In this document: positions 1 to 5,214 of the stretch, in pieces
Layout: each line of letters opens with the position of its first letter
Numbering within the stretch: position 1 is the stretch's first letter
Position numbers and translations under genes: made by a program
NCBI GenBank assembly: GCA_947304695.1
Contig: CAMZBS010000071.1
Coordinates: 1-10,222 of the forward strand
Direction of reading: 5' to 3'
Length of the DNA: 10,222 nucleotides
Source of the DNA: an uncultured Prevotella sp.
Lineage (GTDB): Bacteria > Bacteroidota > Bacteroidia > Bacteroidales > Bacteroidaceae
Notes under the pieces: generated by a model
What the model was told of the DNA's origin: nothing
The model's input: the letters and a program-made list of their open reading frames with translations, nothing else
Databases searched by the model: none

Positions 1-677
1 CGCTGCTCACCTGGGACGAGGTGACCACCATGTTCCATGAGTTTGGCCACGCCCTGCACGGCATTCTTTCCGATTGCCAATACAACATGCTGAGCGGCAC
101 TGACGTGGCCCGCGACTTTGTGGAGATGCCTTCGCAGTTCAACGAGTCGTTTGCTGTCATTCCTGAGATTTTCGACCACTATGCCAAGCATGCTGAGACA
201 GGCCAGCCCATGCCTGTCGACCTTAAGGAACGCATGCTGAAGTCCATCAATTTCCAGTCGGCCTACGCACTTGGCGAGAATCTGGCTGCCACATGTCTGG
301 ATCTGGCTTGGCACATGCTCCCCTCAACGGAGATTCCTACGGCTGAGCAGGCTTCCAACTTCGAGGTCGAGGCTCTGAAGAAGGTGGGATTGCTCGATGT
401 ACAAGTACCTCCACGCTATAGCACCTCTTACTTCAATCATGTATGGGGAAGTGGCTATGCAGCAGGTTATTACAGCTACCTGTGGACTGAGGTACTTGCC
501 GTGAATATTGCCGACTGCTTTGCCAGTCGTGGAGCACTGAACCCAGAGGTAGGTCAGGACTTCCGTGACAAGATCCTGAGTCGTGGTAACACGGGGGATC
601 TGATGCAGATGTTTGCCGACTTTACCGGCATGGAGCAGCCAGATGCCTCAGCACTACTGAAGGCAAGAGGGCTTTAA
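1..677 (+). CDS. dcp: M3-family zinc metallopeptidase, peptidyl-dipeptidase Dcp-like (5'-truncated)
   Basis: This is the C-terminal part of a gene that begins before the window. The reading frame is open from base 3 (LLTWDEVTTMFHEFGHALHG), so the GTG at 21 is an internal valine codon and not a start. The zinc site is complete: HEFGH (bases 36-50) supplies two His ligands and the catalytic Glu, and the Glu of FVEMPSQ, 29 residues after the first His, matches the third ligand of the M3 (thermolysin-like, thimet oligopeptidase) family. Near the C-terminus, RYSTSYFNHVWGSGYAAGYY matches the Tyr/His substrate-binding stretch of Dcp. The LTWDEV lead-in is closer to Dcp than to oligopeptidase A. The family removes dipeptides from peptide C-termini; an intracellular role in peptide turnover is inferred, because the N-terminus (and any signal peptide) is not visible. 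It ends in TAA, 96 bp before the next gene, which has its own promoter. Confidence 0.93.
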   Translation, partial: LLTWDEVTTMFHEFGHALHGILSDCQYNMLSGTDVARDFVEMPSQFNESFAVIPEIFDHYAKHAETGQPMPVDLKERMLKSINFQSAYALGENLAATCLDLAWHMLPSTEIPTAEQASNFEVEALKKVGLLDVQVPPRYSTSYFNHVWGSGYAAGYYSYLWTEVLAVNIADCFASRGALNPEVGQDFRDKILSRGNTGDLMQMFADFTGMEQPDASALLKARGL

Positions 678-703
678 GGAGCATATTTTCCTAAGATTTT
701 TTT
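676..703 (+). terminator. Possible weak intrinsic terminator after dcp
   Basis: A short imperfect stem (AGGA at 677-680 with TCCT at 689-692, 8-nt loop, flanked by mismatched A/T pairs) starts at the dcp stop codon. It is followed by seven T residues (697-703). The stem is only 4 bp of certain pairing, so termination would be weak. The end of the same T-run also forms the -33 element of the next promoter. Confidence 0.3.
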
Positions 704-731
704 GTCAATTCGGGAATAATGCTTAACTTTG
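701..731 (+). promoter_or_regulatory. Bacteroidota-type sigma promoter of the 2-oxoacid oxidoreductase operon
   Basis: TTTG at 701-704 and TAACTTTG at 724-731 are separated by 19 bp. This is a full match to the Bacteroidota housekeeping consensus (-33 TTTG, 19-21 bp, -7 TAnnTTTG). Transcription should start near 736-740, giving a leader of about 35 nt that is A-rich and has no Shine-Dalgarno sequence, as is usual in this phylum. A 10-bp perfect palindrome (TCAAATTTGA, 736-745) lies on the predicted start site. Confidence 0.78.
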
Positions 732-773
732 CCACTCAAATTTGAAATAACAATATAAAAACAAATAAAAACT

Positions 774-1001
774 ATGGCAAAAATGAAAGGTGCCATTGTC
801 ATTGACACGACCCGCTGCAAGGGATGTGTGCTCTGTGTGGAGGCATGTCCGCAGAATGTTATCGCGCTGGCTGGTAAGGTCAATGTTCATGGTTATCCGT
901 ATGTAGAGGCCGTCAAGCAGGAAGCCTGTGTAGGCTGTGCTTCGTGTGGCATTGTGTGCCCTGACGGGTGTATTACTGTTTATCGTAAAAAGATTGAATA
1001 G
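774..1001 (+). CDS. korD: 2-oxoacid:ferredoxin oxidoreductase, delta subunit (2x[4Fe-4S] ferredoxin, KorD/VorD-like)
   Basis: This 75-residue protein has two classical 4Fe-4S motifs: C15-x2-C18-x2-C21-x3-C25-P and C52-x2-C55-x2-C58-x3-C62-P. A ninth cysteine sits at position 66. The length and the opening (GAIVIDTTRCKGC) fit the small ferredoxin subunit of four-subunit 2-oxoacid:acceptor oxidoreductases, which carries electrons between the catalytic beta subunit and soluble ferredoxin. It is the first gene of the operon; the alpha-subunit gene starts 4 bp after its TAG. The delta-alpha-beta-gamma order is the same as in the oorDABC operon of Helicobacter pylori and Campylobacter. The ATG at 774 is chosen because it lies directly behind the promoter leader. 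A freestanding ferredoxin is the alternative, but the neighbours make that unlikely. Confidence 0.92.
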   Translation: MAKMKGAIVIDTTRCKGCVLCVEACPQNVIALAGKVNVHGYPYVEAVKQEACVGCASCGIVCPDGCITVYRKKIE

Positions 1002-1005
1002 GATT

Positions 1006-2103
1006 ATGGCAGAAGAAAAACGCGAGGTTGTCCTGATGAAAGGCAACGAGGCCATTGCCCGTGCCGCCATCCGTTGTGGTGTCGACGGCTACTTTGGCTA
1101 TCCCATTACCCCTCAGAGTGAAGTGATCGAGACGCTGGCCGAGCTGAAGCCTTGGGAAACCACTGGTATGCAGGTGGTGCAGGCTGAGAGCGAGCTGGCA
1201 AGTATCTATATGGTCTATGGCGCAGCAGGAGCTGGCAAGAAGGCCATGACCTCTTCGTCGTCGCCTGGTGTGGCATTGATGCAGGAGGGCATTACCTACA
1301 TGGCAGGTGCCGAGCTGCCTGGCGTGTTTGTCAACGTGCAGCGTGGAGGCCCTGGTCTGGGTACCATCCAGCCCTCTCAGGGCGACTACTTCCAGGCTAC
1401 GCGTGGCGGTGGCAACGGTGACTACAACGTGATTGTGTTGGCTCCAGCCTCTGTTCAGGAGATGGCCGACTTCGTTGACCTGGCCTTCGAACTGGCTTTC
1501 AAGTATCGCAATCCCGCTATGATCCTCTCTGACGGCGTTATTGGCCAGATGATGGAGAAGGTGGTGTTGCCCCCATTCAAGCCCCGTCGTACTGACGAGG
1601 AGGTGATAGAGCAGTGTCCTTGGGCCTCTACGGGCAAGAAAAAGGGACAGACACGCCGCGTTATCACCTCGTTGGAACTGAAGCCTGAGGCAATGGAAGC
1701 CCGCAACCTGGCTCTGCAGGAGAAATACCGTACCATCAAGGAGAACGAGGTACGCTATGAGACACAGCATTGCGACGATGCCGAATATCTCATTGTGGCC
1801 TTCGGCTCTGCCGCCCGCATTGGTGAGAAAGCCATCGAGATTGCCCGTGAGGAGGGCCTGAAGGTAGGTCTTTTCCGTCCCATCACGCTGTGGCCGTTCC
1901 CCACGAAGGAGATTGCCGCCATGGCCAAGGGCAAGAAGGGCGTGCTCGTTGCTGAGATTAACGCTGGCCAGATGGTGCAGGATGTACGCCTGGCCATTAA
2001 TGGTGCCGTACCCGTTGAGCAGTTTGGCCGTCTGGGCGGCATTGTTCCTGAGCCCGAAGAGATTGTTGGTGCTTTGCGAGCAAAGCTAATGAATAACGAA
2101 TAG
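1006..2103 (+). CDS. korA: 2-oxoacid:ferredoxin oxidoreductase, alpha subunit (KorA; also annotated 3-methyl-2-oxobutanoate dehydrogenase subunit VorB)
   Basis: This 365-residue protein joins the pyrimidine-binding and transketolase C-terminal domains of the 2-oxoacid:ferredoxin oxidoreductase family. Visible signatures are GYPITPQSE (31-39, substrate/TPP region), the ESE at 61-63, the TSSSSPG loop (82-88), NVQRGGPGLGT (110-120), and in the second domain RPITLWPFP (291-299) and EINAGQMVQDVR (317-328). With the beta subunit it forms the thiamine-diphosphate active site that interconverts a 2-oxoacid plus CoA and acyl-CoA plus CO2, using ferredoxin. The start is ATG 1006 (MAEEKREVVLMKG), 4 bp after korD. 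The frame is open further upstream, but that stretch overlaps korD and does not resemble the family. Substrate is not decided by these motifs: 2-oxoglutarate (Kor) and branched-chain 2-oxoacids (Vor) are both possible, and pipelines often label this form VorB. Confidence 0.92.
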   Translation: MAEEKREVVLMKGNEAIARAAIRCGVDGYFGYPITPQSEVIETLAELKPWETTGMQVVQAESELASIYMVYGAAGAGKKAMTSSSSPGVALMQEGITYMAGAELPGVFVNVQRGGPGLGTIQPSQGDYFQATRGGGNGDYNVIVLAPASVQEMADFVDLAFELAFKYRNPAMILSDGVIGQMMEKVVLPPFKPRRTDEEVIEQCPWASTGKKKGQTRRVITSLELKPEAMEARNLALQEKYRTIKENEVRYETQHCDDAEYLIVAFGSAARIGEKAIEIAREEGLKVGLFRPITLWPFPTKEIAAMAKGKKGVLVAEINAGQMVQDVRLAINGAVPVEQFGRLGGIVPEPEEIVGALRAKLMNNE

Positions 2104-2117
2104 TAGTGAATAGTGAA
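2104..2117 (+). repeat. Tandem 7-bp direct repeat in the alpha-beta intergenic gap
   Basis: TAGTGAA occurs twice without a break (2104-2110 and 2111-2117), directly after the korA stop and 1 bp before the korB ATG. With the stop codon it gives TAG TAG TGA in frame. It may be a slipped-strand duplication; no function is evident. Confidence 0.6.
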
Positions 2118-2118
2118 A

Positions 2119-2889
2119 ATGGAAGCGAAAGATATCATGTCACCAGAGAACGTCGTCTATAAGAAACCGACGCTCCTCAACGATACCAACATGCACTACT
2201 GCCCTGGTTGCTCCCATGGCGTGGTACACAAGCTCGTGGCCGAAGTCATCGAAGAGATGGGCCTCGAGGAGAAGGCTATCGGTGTAAGCCCCGTGGGTTG
2301 TGCCGTGTTTGCCTATAATTATATAGACATCGATTGGCAGGAGGCTGCCCACGGACGTGCTCCCGCCATTGCCACTGGCATCAAGCGTTGCTGGCCTGAC
2401 CGCCTTGTGTTCACCTATCAGGGTGACGGCGACCTTGCCTGTATCGGCACCTGCGAGACCATTCATGCCTTGAACCGAGGTGAGAACATTGTCATCATCT
2501 TTGTCAACAATGCCATCTACGGCATGACGGGTGGACAGATGGCTCCCACTACGCTCCTTGGCCAGAAGACCTCTACCTGTCCCTATGGCCGCGACCCGCA
2601 GTTGCACGGCTATCCTCTGAAGATGGCCGACATCGCTGCCCAGCTGGAAGGCACCTGCTATGTGACACGCCAGTCTGTTGAGAGCGTAGCCTCTATCCTC
2701 AAGGCCAAGAAGGCACTGAAGAAGGCTTTCCAGGCTTCAATGGACGGCAAGGGATCTTCACTGGTGGAGTTCGTATCTACTTGTAACAGTGGCTGGAAGC
2801 TCACTCCCTCTAAAGCAAATGAATGGATGAAGGAGAACATGTTCCCCTTCTATCCGAAAGGCGATCTTAAAGACACAACAGAAAAATGA
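2119..2889 (+). CDS. korB: 2-oxoacid:ferredoxin oxidoreductase, beta subunit (TPP-binding, KorB/VorA-like)
   Basis: This 256-residue thiamine-diphosphate subunit carries the TPP/metal motif GDGD (102-105) followed by NN at 130-131. Its cysteines C28 and C31 (CPGC), C61 (PVGC) and C222 (STC) match the expected ligands of the single 4Fe-4S cluster in this subunit class. ATG 2119 is chosen: the in-frame GTG 6 bp upstream lies inside the TAGTGAA repeat, and ATG 2137 (MSPENVV) is a possible shorter start. Its stop overlaps the gamma-subunit start by 4 bp (ATGA at 2886-2889), which suggests translational coupling and 1:1 stoichiometry. The subunit decarboxylates the 2-oxoacid and passes electrons through its cluster to the ferredoxin subunit. 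The family is clear from conserved HYCPGCSHG and AHGRAPAIATGIKR; the substrate is not. Confidence 0.92.
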   Translation: MEAKDIMSPENVVYKKPTLLNDTNMHYCPGCSHGVVHKLVAEVIEEMGLEEKAIGVSPVGCAVFAYNYIDIDWQEAAHGRAPAIATGIKRCWPDRLVFTYQGDGDLACIGTCETIHALNRGENIVIIFVNNAIYGMTGGQMAPTTLLGQKTSTCPYGRDPQLHGYPLKMADIAAQLEGTCYVTRQSVESVASILKAKKALKKAFQASMDGKGSSLVEFVSTCNSGWKLTPSKANEWMKENMFPFYPKGDLKDTTEK

Positions 2890-3431
2890 AAAAGGAAATT
2901 ATCATAGCAGGATTCGGAGGTCAGGGGGTGCTCTCGATGGGTAAGATTCTGGCCTATTCAGGACTGATGGAAGACAAGGAGGTGACGTGGATGCCCGCTT
3001 ACGGTCCTGAGCAGCGCGGCGGAACAGCCAACGTCACGGTAATCGTGAGTGATGAGCGCATCTCGTCGCCCATCCTCAGCAAGTACGACATCGCCATTGT
3101 GCTCAACCAGCCTTCGCTCGAGAAGTTTGAGCCGAAAATCAAGCCCGGCGGTATCCTGATTTACGACGGCTTCGGCATCATCAATCCTCCGACGCGCAAG
3201 GACATCACCGTCTACCGCATCGACGCCATGGACAAGGCTGCCGAGATGAAGAACGGCAAGGTGTTCAACATGATTGTGCTGGGCGGCCTGCTGAAGGTGG
3301 CTCCTGTTGTGGGCTTCGGAGGCGTGGAGAAGGCTCTGTTCAAGACGTTGCCTGAGCGCCACCACAGCCTTATTCCGCTCAATATGGAGGCCCTTGAGGT
3401 GGGTGGTAACATTATCGAGAAGACAACCTGA
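2886..3431 (+). CDS. korC: 2-oxoacid:ferredoxin oxidoreductase, gamma subunit (KorC/VorC-like)
   Basis: This 181-residue protein is the size expected for the gamma (catalytic domain III) subunit. It opens with the family's glycine motif GFGGQGV (9-15) and contains MPAYGPEQRGGTA (36-48), the most conserved stretch of the subunit, thought to help form the CoA-binding region. It starts inside the beta stop codon (ATGA overlap), so it belongs to the same transcript and completes the four-subunit complex. No cysteine cluster motifs are present, as expected. It ends in TGA, 34 bp before the mutase gene; that short gap is AT-rich and shows neither a TAnnTTTG element nor a hairpin, so transcription may continue into the next gene. 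Confidence 0.91.
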   Translation: MKKEIIIAGFGGQGVLSMGKILAYSGLMEDKEVTWMPAYGPEQRGGTANVTVIVSDERISSPILSKYDIAIVLNQPSLEKFEPKIKPGGILIYDGFGIINPPTRKDITVYRIDAMDKAAEMKNGKVFNMIVLGGLLKVAPVVGFGGVEKALFKTLPERHHSLIPLNMEALEVGGNIIEKTT

Positions 3432-3465
3432 ATAATATAATCTTAAAACTTAATTACTACGACTT

Positions 3466-5211
3466 ATGGCAAATAACGCTCAGCTTATCGCACAGTGCGA
3501 GGCACTGGCTAAGCAGTGGCTCACTCCGGCCTTTGACGAGGAGACCCGCAAGGAAGTACAGGCAATGCTCGATGCCGAGGACAAGAGTGCTCTCATCGAC
3601 GCCTTCTACCAGAACCTGGAGTTTGGCACGGGCGGTCTGCGTGGCATCATGGGTGCTGGTACGAACCGCATGAACAAATATATCGTGGGCATGGCCACCC
3701 AGGGCTTTGCCAACTATATCAACAAGGCTTTCCCAAGCATTCAGCCCGCTGTGGTCGTGGGTCACGACTGCCGCAACAATGGCCGCATGTTTGCTGAGAC
3801 CGTAGCCGATATCTTCTCGGCTAATGGCATCAAGGTCTATCTCTTCGAGAGCCTGCGTCCCACGCCTGAGATTTCATTTGCCATCCGTCAGTTGAAGTGC
3901 CAGGCAGGTGTCAATGTAACGGCTTCGCACAATCCCCGTGAATATAACGGCTACAAAGCCTACTGGGACGACGGCGCTCAGGTGCTGGCTCCCCACGATA
4001 AGGGCATTATCGACGAGGTGAACAAGGTAAAGATTGAGGATGTTAAGTTTGAGGGCAACAAGGATCTCATCATCCCCATTGGTGGTGAGATGGACTGGGA
4101 CTACATCCAGGCTGTAAAGGAAGCCATGGTCGACCAGGACGTTATCCTGCGCCAGAAAGACCTCAACATTGTCTATTCGCCCATGCACGGCACAGGCCGC
4201 GTCATCATCCCGATGGCTCTGCGTTCCTGGGGTTTCCAGAACATCCACGTAGTGCCTGAGCAGATGGTGATCGATGGTAACTTCCCCACGGTGGTTTCCC
4301 CCAATCCTGAGAATGCCGAGGCCATGACCCTGGGCATGAAACTGGGCACCAAGCTCAATGCCGACCTGGTGATTGCCTCCGACCCCGATGCTGACCGTCT
4401 GGCCATCGTCTGCCGCAATGCCAAGGGCGAGTGGGAGATTCTCAATGGTAACCAGACCTGTATGATGTTCTGCTGGTATATCATCGCCAACAAGAAGAAG
4501 CTGGGACAGCTCAAGGGCAACGAGTTCCTGGTGAAGACCATCGTGACCACTGAGGTCATTGCCGAGATAGCCAAGAAGAACAAGGTGGAGTACATGGACT
4601 GCTATACGGGCTTCAAGTGGATTGCCAACGAGATTCGCATCAACGAGGGCAAGAAGAAGTACATCGGCGGTGGCGAGGAGTCGTTTGGCTTCCTGCCGTT
4701 CGACAAGGTGCGTGACAAGGATTCACCCGCCTCTATCTGCCTCATTTGCGAGATTGCAGCCTGGGCACGCGATAATGGCATGACGCTCTACGACCTGCTC
4801 ATGAACATCTACAAGGAGTACGGATTCTCGAAGGAAGTGACCATCAACGTGGTACGTCCTGGCAAGACTGGTGCCGACGAAATCAAGCAGATGATGACCG
4901 ACTTCCGTGCCAATCCGCCGAAGGAATTGGGTGGCTCAAAGATTGTGCTCTGGAAAGACTACAAGACTCTTGAGGCCCAGAAGGCTGACGGCAGCGTGGA
5001 GAAAATCAACATGCCTGACACGTCGAATGTGCTGCAGTGGTTCTGCGAAGACGGCACGAAGGTCTCTGTCCGTCCCTCTGGCACCGAGCCTAAGATCAAG
5101 TTCTACACCGAGGTGAAGGACGCCAGCTTCAAGGATGCTGCTGACTATGAGCGTTGCCTCAAGGCTGCTGAAGAGAAAATTGAAGCTATTAAGAAGAGCT
5201 TGAACCTCTAA
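3466..5211 (+). CDS. Phospho-sugar mutase (phosphoglucomutase/phosphomannomutase, alpha-D-phosphohexomutase family)
   Basis: This 581-residue protein has all four signature elements of the alpha-D-phosphohexomutase superfamily in order. These are the phosphoserine loop TASHNP with catalytic S154, the metal-binding loop DPDADR (D306, D308, D310), the sugar-recognition loop GGGEES (401-406), and the phosphate-binding loop RPSGTEPK (536-543). The N-terminal FGTGGLRGIMGAGTNRMN is typical of the long bacterial form. It is expected to interconvert hexose 1- and 6-phosphates in the cytoplasm, feeding glycogen, nucleotide-sugar and glycolytic pools. Glucose versus mannose (or deoxyribose) specificity cannot be fixed by eye. 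ATG 3466 has no good upstream alternative. The exported glycosidase-like gene follows after only 3 bp, so the two are probably co-transcribed. Confidence 0.93.
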   Translation: MANNAQLIAQCEALAKQWLTPAFDEETRKEVQAMLDAEDKSALIDAFYQNLEFGTGGLRGIMGAGTNRMNKYIVGMATQGFANYINKAFPSIQPAVVVGHDCRNNGRMFAETVADIFSANGIKVYLFESLRPTPEISFAIRQLKCQAGVNVTASHNPREYNGYKAYWDDGAQVLAPHDKGIIDEVNKVKIEDVKFEGNKDLIIPIGGEMDWDYIQAVKEAMVDQDVILRQKDLNIVYSPMHGTGRVIIPMALRSWGFQNIHVVPEQMVIDGNFPTVVSPNPENAEAMTLGMKLGTKLNADLVIASDPDADRLAIVCRNAKGEWEILNGNQTCMMFCWYIIANKKKLGQLKGNEFLVKTIVTTEVIAEIAKKNKVEYMDCYTGFKWIANEIRINEGKKKYIGGGEESFGFLPFDKVRDKDSPASICLICEIAAWARDNGMTLYDLLMNIYKEYGFSKEVTINVVRPGKTGADEIKQMMTDFRANPPKELGGSKIVLWKDYKTLEAQKADGSVEKINMPDTSNVLQWFCEDGTKVSVRPSGTEPKIKFYTEVKDASFKDAADYERCLKAAEEKIEAIKKSLNL

Positions 5212-5214
5212 GAT

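Noticed and set aside
937..1005. Upstream extension of korA to an alternative start at 937
   Set aside because: This stretch lies inside korD in another frame and encodes the iron-sulfur ligands of korD. The family-like N-terminus begins at ATG 1006.
973..1770. Minus-strand open frame of 265 codons opposite korA
   Set aside because: It is a shadow of the oxidoreductase alpha subunit; the translation is His/Leu-rich and matches no family I recognise.
3432..3465. Possible promoter for the phospho-sugar mutase in the AT-rich gap
   Set aside because: No TAnnTTTG or TTTG element with correct spacing is present in the gap.
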